This document shows positions 35,387-42,954 of a stretch of DNA of 64,000 nucleotides, piece after piece (position 1 is the first letter of the stretch; each line of letters opens with the position of its first letter). The stretch covers positions 62,001-126,000 of the forward strand of contig JAUQPH010000005.1 of assembly GCA_030550455.1 (NCBI GenBank). Reading direction: 5' to 3'. The translations under genes and the position numbers were made by a program. Below the pieces are notes generated by a model that made no database searches, had not been told where the DNA came from, and worked only from the letters and a program-made list of their open reading frames with translations. The stretch is from Thermoproteota archaeon. Lineage in GTDB: Archaea > Thermoproteota > Thermoprotei_A > Sulfolobales > NBVN01.

Positions 35387-36014
35387 CTACAACCCCCAGG
35401 TCTCTCAGCTCTTCGCATATGAGTTTCACACACTCGATAAGCTCGCTTGATCCGAGCTTCTTGACCACTGAAATACTGTGCTGTAAAGCGTTCAGCCACT
35501 CTTTAGCGTCCTCGCTGAGTAAACTACTTTTAAACCTGTAGGCCCGCAACTTAGTGAAATAGACTAGGGCCTCTATGAGCATAGAATTAGCTCTACTATA
35601 GGAAAAGTACTCTCGAACTCCCTCGTATACTTCAGCAACACTCATAAACACTAGCGCTCTTTGGTCTTCTAACACTATATGCTTTGGTAGAGCTTCAATA
35701 TAGAAGTCTACATCTGCATCTAGAATAAAAGTGGACTGCCTTCTTCCACGCTTAAACCGAAGCCTAGAGGGTCGCATGACTACATCGCAAAACACTAGGG
35801 CATTGTGAGTAAAAGCGAGAGAAACTTCGGAGCCTGCTTGAATGTTTCTATATGTCTTAGTGTTTATGTAGGGGTACATGACTAAGTTGTTCCTAATTAA
35901 CCTAACCCCCATTGCTGCAGCGTGTGGTTCCCCCGACTCTCCAACAGTAACAGCTATCGCTTCATGGTGACCGAACCGAAGTACCTTCTCAAGGAAGATC
36001 TCCTTGTTTTTCAT
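35376..36014 (-). CDS. DUF447 family flavin-binding split-barrel protein
   Basis: About 213 aa with a flavin-reductase-like split barrel: HHEAIAVTVGESGEPHAAAMGVRLIRNNLVMYPYINTKTYRNIQAGSEVSLAF near the N-terminus, a middle strand LDADVDFYIEALPKHI, and a helical tail. DUF447 members are often found beside methanopterin genes. I start at ATG 36014 because GGGAGGT sits 6 bases before it; the longer frame to 36047 has no such signal. It precedes mptE with an 11-base overlap. Confidence 0.85.
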   Translation of the reverse strand: MKNKEIFLEKVLRFGHHEAIAVTVGESGEPHAAAMGVRLIRNNLVMYPYINTKTYRNIQAGSEVSLAFTHNALVFCDVVMRPSRLRFKRGRRQSTFILDADVDFYIEALPKHIVLEDQRALVFMSVAEVYEGVREYFSYSRANSMLIEALVYFTKLRAYRFKSSLLSEDAKEWLNALQHSISVVKKLGSSELIECVKLICEELRDLGVVVES

Positions 36015-36027
36015 AGTAAGACCTCCC

Positions 36028-36192
36028 TCACACCCCATGTGCGTCACCGGTTTCCTCTACGTACAAAGTAGTCGAAGTCCCCGAGGTCGAGGGACTTAAG
36101 ACTATGAAACCCGAGAATAACACCGCATCTGGACTTAATAGCCTCATCTCTTCCCTAAGTAGCTCAGAGTAGGGCACCCTAACCGAAACCAT
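36028..36192 (-). CDS. small conserved-looking ORF heading the pterin operon, 54 aa
   Basis: ATG at 36192, TGA at 36028-36030, 54 residues beginning MVSVRVPYSELLREEM. The stop lies 14 bases before the DUF447 ATG, with the Shine-Dalgarno of DUF447 directly between, a typical intra-operon junction. The peptide alternates strands and a helix (RVPYSELLREEMRLLSP, then AVLFSGFIVLS) and looks like a folded mini-domain. I cannot name a family. It is distinct from the IS fragment that begins beyond 36226. Confidence 0.5.
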   Translation of the reverse strand: MVSVRVPYSELLREEMRLLSPDAVLFSGFIVLSPSTSGTSTTLYVEETGDAHGV

Positions 36193-36218
36193 TCTCGCTA
36201 CACCTAAGACTGACTTAC

Positions 36219-36240
36219 TCCCCGCCCTAAAGGGCGAGGG
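36219..36240 (-). repeat. IS200/IS605-type right-end hairpin
   Basis: CGCCCT/AGGGCG with two-base loop, extended by CCC/GGG past a bulged A. The tnpB fragment stop codon TAG lies within it. This is the hairpin location of IS605-family right ends and the 3' part of the TnpB guide RNA in intact elements. Confidence 0.65.
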
Positions 36241-36562
36241 TTCTAGGGAGGTTTAGAACTACATTCCCAGCGAACACTGGGTTCAGCTCTGCGCACGGTC
36301 TCGGGCGCATTACCCCTACCCCGCGTAGAGTGGGGCTCGGGGGTATGGTTTTTGTTTTGAGTAGTATGTTGTATGCTCCAACTAGGTCTGCGTTGAACAC
36401 CTTGCTGTGCATGTAGCACTTCAGTAACCCTCTGTATATTCTCCTGTGAATATTGCCCGTACCCATTAACGTGGTTGTTTTAGTTATTTTAGCTGTTTTT
36501 GGTTTTTCTGGACACGGGTTCATCCCACCTGTTTGACCTCTTTTTCCCAGCCTACGGCTCAC
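36227..36562 (-). pseudogene. tnpB: truncated tnpB (IS200/IS605 family), C-terminal fragment
   Basis: Only the last 110 or so residues of a TnpB-type RNA-guided nuclease are present. YRGLLKCYMHSKVFNADLVGAYNILL carries the final RuvC Asp (NAD) and the second zinc-ribbon half; the tail CAELNPVFAGNVVLNLPRTLAL is the characteristic extension in crenarchaeal elements. The first zinc-ribbon Cys pair and everything upstream are missing; an in-frame stop lies about five codons before the GTG at 36562. No tnpA or left end is seen. The gene body beyond this point is absent, so activity is impossible. Confidence 0.75.
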
Positions 36563-37020
36563 CAGCTCATCGACTCCCAGCTAGTAAAACACTCGGTTAC
36601 TTATACACCTTTATGTAAACCGTTGCGATTTAGTTCACACACCTAACCTAGTCTCGATAAAGGATTGTGGTAGTTCATGCGGTCCTCAACGCCGGCGTTG
36701 AGATGCGCTAACAGCAAGTTTTACCAGCCAATTCGGGGGGTTCAGCTCTGAGATGGGTTTATATTGGTTGGCTTCATTACCTCATCTCCTTTCCCCGCAT
36801 TCCGCTCGGGCTCTCATCGGGCTTAGGGGCGTTCGAGGCGACTCCTAGCACCCCACACCTAAGTACCTCGGGGAAAGCCGTCATCTATAGCATCGAGAGG
36901 CTCTCAACACCTCATCGAGATGCGCCCACGTATACCACTACAAGGTGCTTACAAATATCTCGAACGTATCAACAGATATGGCAGATATGAAATCAGATAT
37001 GAAAACTGAAACAGTTACAC
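36563..37020. other. non-coding region with decayed element remnants and repeats
   Basis: No intact gene. Minus-strand 36777-36884 encodes 35 residues ending SPSGMRGKEMR, resembling a transposase tail, with stops all around. GGGTTCAGCTCTG at 36279-36291 recurs at 36738-36750, suggesting shared ancestry with the tnpB fragment. ATTGGTTGG (36763-36771) pairs with CCAGCCAAT (36724-36732) apart from one mismatch. CTCAACGCCGGCGTTGAG (36685-36702) is a perfect palindrome. Three AGATATG copies lie at 36974-37001. Confidence 0.45.
36974..37001 (+). promoter_or_regulatory. triple AGATATG direct repeat upstream of ferredoxin/AOR operon
   Basis: Three copies of AGATATG at 36974, 36983 and 36995, about 65 bases before the ferredoxin ATG. 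Spacing of 9 and 12 bases suggests a regulator site, unproven. An AT-rich ATTTTAAAC (37031-37039) between them and the gene is the likely TATA box. Confidence 0.35.
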
Positions 37021-37066
37021 AAGGCACTTAATTTTAAACTTGGAGATGTATTTAAGGAGTATAAAA

Positions 37067-37468
37067 ATGAAAAGGTTAGTTGTAGTCGATTCTAATAGAT
37101 GCGTAGGTTGTGACTTATGTGTTTACGCTTGTACTAATAGATACGGTCACATAGGTATCAGTAAGTCAGCTATACATGTCAGATCTGCTGGAGGTGTTGA
37201 AAGAGGTTTTGTCGTAATAGTGTGCAGAGCTTGTAAGGACCCGCCGTGTGCTAGAGCTTGTCCTGTTAACGCACTTACATTAAGACAGGGTGGTGGTGTA
37301 GTACTAAACCCAAGTAAGTGCATTGGTTGCGGTTTTTGTGTAAATGCTTGTGATATAGGTGCAGTCATGTGGGACTCCGAGTTCATGAAACCCGTTATAT
37401 GCACTCACTGTGGTTATTGCGTAACATTCTGCCCTCACAACGTCCTATCTCTCGAAGAGGTGGGGTAA
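37067..37468 (+). CDS. four-cluster ferredoxin-like electron-transfer protein
   Basis: 133 aa from ATG 37067, with AAGGAG seven bases upstream. Sixteen cysteines in four clusters resemble the HycB/DmsB family: NRCVGCDLCVYACTN, CRACKDPPCARACPVNAL, NPSKCIGCGFCVNACDIGAV and ICTHCGYCVTFCPHNVL, each able to hold a 4Fe-4S centre. It precedes the aldehyde oxidoreductase gene by one base, so it is probably its dedicated redox partner. ATG 37046 and TTG 37040 are earlier alternatives. Confidence 0.92.
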   Translation: MKRLVVVDSNRCVGCDLCVYACTNRYGHIGISKSAIHVRSAGGVERGFVVIVCRACKDPPCARACPVNALTLRQGGGVVLNPSKCIGCGFCVNACDIGAVMWDSEFMKPVICTHCGYCVTFCPHNVLSLEEVG

Positions 37469-37469
37469 G

Positions 37470-39248
37470 GTGGTCGACTGGGTAAAATCTCTTTCTAGAG
37501 TTCTCTACATAGATTTAAGTAGAAAGTTGTTCTGGGTTGAAAACAGAGAAGACCTCTTTAGTAAGTGGTTGGGAGGTATAGGTGTAGCAATACAGCTATA
37601 TAGAGAAGAAGTGCCGAAGGGAGCGGACCCATTAGGACCAGAGAATACAGCAATCTTTGCTGTTGGTCCCCTTACGGGCGTCTATCCTATGGCTTCTAAG
37701 GTCGTTGCCGTCTTTAAATCCCCCCTTAATGGGTTTGTCGCAGAATCTCATGGTGGTGGTAGAGCTGCTACCGCAATAAGGTTTGCTGGTTATGGCGCCA
37801 TAGTCATTAAAGGTGCGAGCGATATGCCTATCTACGTTGTAGTAGATGAAGAAAAGGTAAGGTTTAGAGATGCCGGAGCACTGTGGGGCATGAGGAGTTC
37901 TGAAACCGTGGGTAGAGTTCTGCGAGAGGCTCTTCCAGGCGCGGGCTATAGGACGATAATGAGAATTGGCAGAGCCGGTGAGAGACTCATTAGGTACGCT
38001 ACTCTAACTGCTGAAACTTACCGTCACTTTGGGAGGATGGGGCTCGGAGCTGTGTTTGGTTCAAAGAAACTGAAAGCTCTTGTAGTAATAGGTAAGAAGG
38101 GGTTTAAGTTACCCGATATCAAAGCCTATAGAGAGGTCTATAGAGAGCTATACGAGCTAACTAGAGGACCGAGCACTAGGAAGTACCACGACCTTGGGAC
38201 AGCGGCAAACGTAGTACCACTAGACAAGTTAGGGGCTCTACCTACGAGAAACTTCTCTAGTGGGAGATTTGAGGGCGCTCGAGAGATTAGTGGTGAAAAA
38301 CTAGCGGAAGAAAATCTCGCCAGAAGACTGGCCTGCACTGCGTGCCCTGTAGCATGCATACACCTAGCTGCCATAAGGGAGGAGTACGAAGACGAGAAGT
38401 ACTTTTATAAGACAGAGTTCGTCCCGTATGACCACGAACCAATATACTCTCTCGGAAGCAACCTAGGGATCAGCGATAGATATGGTTTGCTAAAGCTAAT
38501 TAAGGCTGTAGAAGATGAAGGAATAGACGCCATAACTACAGGTGTAGTTCTAGCATGGGCGACAGAAGCTTTAGAAAAGGGGATCATCAGCATAAAGGAG
38601 ACTCTCGTTGAACTTAGGTGGGGTAACTGGAGAAACTACATTAAGGCTGTTAATTACATAGTGCTACAACCGAACGAGTTTTATAAATCGCTAGGACTAG
38701 GAGTTGAAGAAGCTGCTTCTAGGTATGGTGGACTAGAGTTTGCTCTTGCTTATAACAAAGTTGAGCCAGCAGGCTATCACACAGGACCCTTATTCCACGC
38801 TTCTCTGGCCATAGGGTTTAGACACTCGCATTTAGACTCTGGAGCATATAGCATAGACCAGAACCTAGTTGCCTCTGGGGCCTCACTACCGAGCCCCGAG
38901 GATGCTGCAAAACTAATCATAGGAGAAGAATCCTGGAGACAGGTATTAAATTCGCTGGTGATATGCCTCTTTGCTCGCAGCGTTTATACCGGGAAGATCG
39001 TTGAGAAAGCTCTGAAAGCGTTAGGTTACGATATTGATGAACTGACGCTAGTGAACCTGGGTAAAAGGATATATTTAGAGAAGCATAGAACCAAGGCTCT
39101 TGAGGGTTTTAAACCCGACCAAGTAAGAATCCCCAGAAGATTCCTTGAAACACCTACTCCCCTAGGCCAGGTCTCGGAAGAATATCTCAGGAAAATAATA
39201 GCATACTACTCTAAGCTAGTAAGCGAAAGTACTGAAAGCACGTTATAG
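37470..39248 (+). CDS. aldehyde ferredoxin oxidoreductase family protein
   Basis: 592 aa tungstopterin-type enzyme. N-terminal VLYIDLSRKLFWVENREDLFSKWLGGIGVAIQLY, the pterin-contacting segment SHGGGRAATAIRFAGYGAIVIKGAS, RIGRAGERLIRYATLTAETYRHFGRMGLGAVFGSKKLKAL, and the Fe-S motif CTACPVACIH with a distal Cys in SLVICLFARSV. Homologs oxidise aldehydes or related substrates to acids with ferredoxin. GTG start one base after the ferredoxin stop. The exact subfamily (AOR, FOR, WOR4/5 type) was not resolved. Confidence 0.95.
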   Translation: MVDWVKSLSRVLYIDLSRKLFWVENREDLFSKWLGGIGVAIQLYREEVPKGADPLGPENTAIFAVGPLTGVYPMASKVVAVFKSPLNGFVAESHGGGRAATAIRFAGYGAIVIKGASDMPIYVVVDEEKVRFRDAGALWGMRSSETVGRVLREALPGAGYRTIMRIGRAGERLIRYATLTAETYRHFGRMGLGAVFGSKKLKALVVIGKKGFKLPDIKAYREVYRELYELTRGPSTRKYHDLGTAANVVPLDKLGALPTRNFSSGRFEGAREISGEKLAEENLARRLACTACPVACIHLAAIREEYEDEKYFYKTEFVPYDHEPIYSLGSNLGISDRYGLLKLIKAVEDEGIDAITTGVVLAWATEALEKGIISIKETLVELRWGNWRNYIKAVNYIVLQPNEFYKSLGLGVEEAASRYGGLEFALAYNKVEPAGYHTGPLFHASLAIGFRHSHLDSGAYSIDQNLVASGASLPSPEDAAKLIIGEESWRQVLNSLVICLFARSVYTGKIVEKALKALGYDIDELTLVNLGKRIYLEKHRTKALEGFKPDQVRIPRRFLETPTPLGQVSEEYLRKIIAYYSKLVSESTESTL

Positions 39249-39286
39249 TAGTTAGCGACGACGTTGACGCCGAAAGATTAACGTAC

Positions 39287-40696
39287 TCAAAACAGCTCGA
39301 GTTTAGCTGCTTTTCTAAAGGCTAGAACAAGCTCGGGATTTTTATGCTGTTTGATGTACTCACACACCTCGCCGACGTTTTTGAGTACACCAAGAATAGA
39401 GATGCCTGCTCCTAGCTTTAGGGAATTGAGCTGCTCTTCTATAACCTGATAGGGCTGTGTATGCTTTCTTTTTCTTAAAGTAAATATCCGCCCGCTATGA
39501 CTTACATACGGACCAAAGCTTTTATCGTTGAGAGAATACTTAAGAACAAAGGACTTGATATCGGCGATTCTTCCTAGTGGAGGGCCTAGGTGTACCTCAT
39601 GGGAAGGAAGCTCTTTAGGAAGCACGGTAATCGTGAGAAAAGCTTTAAAGCACTCGTCGCTCCATATCGAGTAGCTTACTACCGTAAAACCGGCTCTCCG
39701 CAGAGAACTAATTAGGGAGTTTGTGGCAGACCTTAGCTTGCCCCATAAGACGTCTGGGACTATCTCGCCAGCGAGCTTAAAGAGTACTCCTATAGCTTCG
39801 CGCCCAGAACTCGTTATAGCGTGACACATGCTTTCGATGTTATCTACCTCGGGAACCCTAACCCCGGATACTATTAGCTCCTTAGACGGCTTCTGTAGAA
39901 AAATCGATGAAGCCAGTACTACCCTAGCTAGAGATTCTGCTGATACGGCTGACGCGGCATTTCTCTTCGGGTCAACGGGGTCTAGAACCACTAGGGGGGC
40001 CTTGAACACTTTTTTCAGGTAGCTACGGTCAATCTTAGCTATACTCTCATCTACGATGACGACCTCACCGAAGCGCCACCTAGCTATGTTAGTAACAGCA
40101 TTTAGGAAACTTCCATACTTAATTGCTAGCAGTTCTGTGAGGTACCCTGAGAAACCCTCGACCTTTATCTCTGCTCCATATACCCCCGCGCTCTTAAAGA
40201 ACGCTTTGAGTAGCCTAACTTCGTCTTTCATATCTTCAGTAAGTTTACTTAAGACATACTTAGTATGAAAAGGTGTTCTATCAACCGCAGTCTTTATCTC
40301 TGATATATCTTTAGCCCAGTACGCAGGCACTACATCTACTTCATATTTCCCGAGACTTATGTGTATGTATGGATGAGTAGCGTACTTCAGTTTAACCTCT
40401 CTATAAAATTCCTTAAAGACCTCGAAGAGAGGTTTGACTATATCTCTCTCAAGCCATTCTCTATTTATATCGTCATACCTTATGAGTAAAAAGACATCTA
40501 GATCCATCATACCCTTCAATTCCGTCCCTTTGGCTACAGATCCATGAAGCTCTACAGTGAAATCATAAGGAATGCGAAGTGATTCCTCTACTAACCTCTT
40601 GACTTCTTCGTATATCTTTAGTGCCTCGTACCTCTCCTCTTCTTGAGGCCTTAACTCACTAATTGCTTCCTCCAGTATTTTCTCAAGTTCCTCCAT
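39287..40696 (-). CDS. cca: CCA-adding enzyme, archaeal class I
   Basis: Adds or repairs the 3' CCA of tRNA without a template. The nucleotidyltransferase site is VELHGSVAKGTELKGMMDLDVFLLI (Gly-Ser and D-x-D) near residue 50. Next comes DVVPAYWA with the third Asp. The middle contains GFSGYLTELLAIKYGSF, typical of the archaeal enzyme. 469 aa. It overlaps thpR by 14 bases, a coupling seen often in archaea; both act on RNA ends. Needed here for tRNA-Pro, which lacks an encoded CCA. Confidence 0.95.
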   Translation of the reverse strand: MEELEKILEEAISELRPQEEERYEALKIYEEVKRLVEESLRIPYDFTVELHGSVAKGTELKGMMDLDVFLLIRYDDINREWLERDIVKPLFEVFKEFYREVKLKYATHPYIHISLGKYEVDVVPAYWAKDISEIKTAVDRTPFHTKYVLSKLTEDMKDEVRLLKAFFKSAGVYGAEIKVEGFSGYLTELLAIKYGSFLNAVTNIARWRFGEVVIVDESIAKIDRSYLKKVFKAPLVVLDPVDPKRNAASAVSAESLARVVLASSIFLQKPSKELIVSGVRVPEVDNIESMCHAITSSGREAIGVLFKLAGEIVPDVLWGKLRSATNSLISSLRRAGFTVVSYSIWSDECFKAFLTITVLPKELPSHEVHLGPPLGRIADIKSFVLKYSLNDKSFGPYVSHSGRIFTLRKRKHTQPYQVIEEQLNSLKLGAGISILGVLKNVGEVCEYIKQHKNPELVLAFRKAAKLELF

Positions 40697-41261
40697 CGTT
40701 TCTCAACCTAAATACCGCCACATCGGTGTATATCGGACCTTTCGGTGTCAGCTGACTTCTCTTTAGTTTAACCTGCGTTACAGAGCTAATACCGAAGTCC
40801 GCGAACTCGTACTTTTTTAGGTATGTAGCTAAACAATCCTGTCTAAACCTACCCTTGATCCTAGCGACAGTAATGTGGGGTACGAACTCCTCGTGATCTT
40901 CTTTAGCTATCGCCTTTAGGCAGCCTTCAAAAGAATTTCGAATAGCCTTGAGAACCTCGGTTCCATCTTTAACACCCACCCATAAAACTCTAGGTCTAGC
41001 AGTACTCGGAAAGGCCCCTACTCCATGTATAGATATATGAAATTTTTTGAAGTTTTCAACAACACGTAAGCACTCCACTATTCTAGTAAGGTAGGACTCT
41101 GGAACCTCACCTATGAACCTTAGGGTAATGTGTATGTTCTCGTCTTCTACAGGCTTTATACCGCCGTCAATTGAGCAGGAGGTCACAGCATCCCTAAACT
41201 CCACGATCCTTCGCCATGATTCCGTGTTTTCTATTTCTACAGCCACGAATAACCTTATCAC
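40683..41261 (-). CDS. thpR: RNA 2',3'-cyclic phosphodiesterase
   Basis: 192-aa 2H phosphoesterase. The two H-x-T/S-x motifs are ENIHITLRFIGEV near 45 and FVPHITVARIKGRF near 130. LFVAVEI at the N-terminus is typical of LigT/ThpR proteins, which open cyclic phosphates or join tRNA halves in vitro. Followed by cca with overlap. Confidence 0.93.
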   Translation of the reverse strand: MIRLFVAVEIENTESWRRIVEFRDAVTSCSIDGGIKPVEDENIHITLRFIGEVPESYLTRIVECLRVVENFKKFHISIHGVGAFPSTARPRVLWVGVKDGTEVLKAIRNSFEGCLKAIAKEDHEEFVPHITVARIKGRFRQDCLATYLKKYEFADFGISSVTQVKLKRSQLTPKGPIYTDVAVFRLRNDGGT

Positions 41262-41544
41262 GTTCTCACCACTTTATAGGTACTTCTACTTCTAAAACTA
41301 AGTAGGTAGCACTATTTAACGTAACTACCGTGACTACCCGATGTTCAGGTATCTTCATAGCACCTGCCGGAGCCGCCACCAAGGATCAGTAAGTAGGGGG
41401 AATTATATGTTAGCTGCTAACTCCTAGACCATAAAGTCCTTAATCTAAAAGCTACAGAAGGAGATGGTCCTGCGCCAGAAAGATAAGCTACCTGGTTTAG
41501 TAGCTGACTATCCGCATTAGTGCTGAAGGGCCTAAGTGAAATAA
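41262..41544. other. intergenic region
   Basis: 283 bases between the ThpR start and the end of the ABC ATPase gene. No convincing frame, repeat or RNA signature was seen. TATA-like ACTTTATAG near 41270 faces the minus strand and may drive thpR. Confidence 0.3.
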
Positions 41545-42240
41545 CTATAACCTAGGAGAACTGATTTGTTTTAACACTCCCTCGAATAAGCTCATGGATC
41601 TATCGACGTACTCTAGTAACCTAGCGTCATGAGTTACTATTATTATCGTAGTCCCGAAGTCTTTCTTTATGCTTAAGAAAAGCTCAGCTACCTTAATTGC
41701 GTTAGACCAATCCAGGCTTGCTGTAGGTTCATCTGCCAGCAGTACTGAGGGCGTAGTGACTAGGGCCCGCCCGATAGCTACCCTCTGCTTCTCTCCCCCG
41801 GAAAGCTTTCCGGTCCTGAGGTTCGCCTTGTCTTTAAGTCCAACGTAATCCAGTATTTCCATGACCTTCTTCCTTCTGACATCAGCATCAACACCTGCTA
41901 ACAATAGAGGTACCTCCACGTTCTCATATACTGTCATAGTATCAATAACAGCGAAATCCTGAGGTATGTAGCTACAGACATTGTTTCTATAAAGAGCTAG
42001 TCCGTATTCGTCCAGCATGTTCAAGTTGTAGCCGTCGACTATTACCTCACCTTTATCAGGTCTCACTAACCCAGCTATGATTCTTAGCAGAGTGGTTTTA
42101 CCCGAGCCGCTGGGACCGTGAATTCCAACAACTTCACCTCTATAAGCCACCATGTTTATACCTTTAAGTATGTTTATACTCATTCCCAGGAAGGCGTAAG
42201 ACTTCCAAACATCTCTTAATAGCACTACTACCTCCACCAT
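41545..42240 (-). CDS. LolD/MacB-type ABC transporter ATP-binding protein
   Basis: 231 aa. Walker A GPSGSGKTTLLRIIAGL near 43, Q-loop YIPQDFAV, signature LSGGEKQRVAIGRAL near 145, Walker B SVLLADEPTASLDW and switch VTHDARLL. The TVYENVEVPLLLAGV segment is the mark of the LolD/MacB/FtsE group that pairs with FtsX-like permeases. The adjacent membrane gene encodes a protein of only 141 aa, unusually small; the FtsX-like protein at 17.2 kb could be an alternative partner. Confidence 0.92.
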   Translation of the reverse strand: MVEVVVLLRDVWKSYAFLGMSINILKGINMVAYRGEVVGIHGPSGSGKTTLLRIIAGLVRPDKGEVIVDGYNLNMLDEYGLALYRNNVCSYIPQDFAVIDTMTVYENVEVPLLLAGVDADVRRKKVMEILDYVGLKDKANLRTGKLSGGEKQRVAIGRALVTTPSVLLADEPTASLDWSNAIKVAELFLSIKKDFGTTIIIVTHDARLLEYVDRSMSLFEGVLKQISSPRL

Positions 42241-42249
42241 AGGTCTACC

Positions 42250-42675
42250 TCAGACTATTGTAGCGCTACAGCTCTCTTTAACTTTTCTTGCGTAGTACGT
42301 GAGAAGAGTTAATGACGAAGTCCCCGATAAGACTAAAGTAAGTAGAACAATAGCAACCCTACTAGACGGAATCGTTGATAGCGATAGCGGTAATGCTATA
42401 ATGAAGGATATGGCCACCTTAAGTAGGTTTAAGTGCTTTGGTACAGCTCCACTAATTAACATCGAGTAGAAAAACTGATTATATGTGTACTTACCGTATT
42501 CAACTATGGTTAAGCCAGCAATTGATGCAAGCACTGGAAGCAAATTAGTTGCCTCCGAGTTACGCACGGAATACGAAAGAAGTAGTATTGACGCTGAAAC
42601 CAAGAGCAACACTATGTGGGAAGATGTTGTCACGAGAGTTCTTCCAGCAACTCTGAAAACTTCATATGCCCTCAT
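42250..42675 (-). CDS. small membrane protein next to ABC ATPase
   Basis: 141 aa with four hydrophobic segments (about 17-35, 45-60, 85-102, 105-125). It begins MRAYEVFRVAGRTLV, a helix reminiscent of the cytosolic coupling helix of FtsX-type permeases. GAVPKHLNLLKVAISFI in the middle is also in that style. It has no large external domain. It lies nine bases upstream of the ATPase on the same strand and is probably its permease. A Shine-Dalgarno-like GGGAGGTG precedes the ATG by about six bases. Confidence 0.6.
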   Translation of the reverse strand: MRAYEVFRVAGRTLVTTSSHIVLLLVSASILLLSYSVRNSEATNLLPVLASIAGLTIVEYGKYTYNQFFYSMLISGAVPKHLNLLKVAISFIIALPLSLSTIPSSRVAIVLLTLVLSGTSSLTLLTYYARKVKESCSATIV

Positions 42676-42954
42676 AAGTTAATCACCTCCCTGCATCTGC
42701 CTCTTTGATTGTGAGGCTTTGACATCACTTGATGTTTTACTCTACGCTGTGGCATAGGCTGCTTCATGTTTAACATACAACATGCCCCAGGGACAGTTAC
42801 TACGAATTCTTGAAGTAACTTTTAAGTATCCCTGAAAATATCGTGAAACCTCACGAAGATCCTCCAATAGCAAGCCCTCCGCTCTCACCACCAGGTTTTG
42901 ATCTTCGGTGTGACCTAATTAATTTCGTTAGCTAAAACGGCATTTTCTCGTAAC
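42676..42954. other. intergenic region without recognised feature
   Basis: 279 bases between two minus-strand genes. It holds the GGGAGGTG site of the small membrane gene, an ATG-less mix of short frames, and CATGTTTAACATACAACATG (about 42763-42782), a weak inverted repeat. Nothing identifiable. Confidence 0.3.

Noticed and set aside
36563-37020. CRISPR-like repeats
   Set aside because: The repeats are too short and irregular, with no unique spacers of constant length; no cas genes occur in the window.
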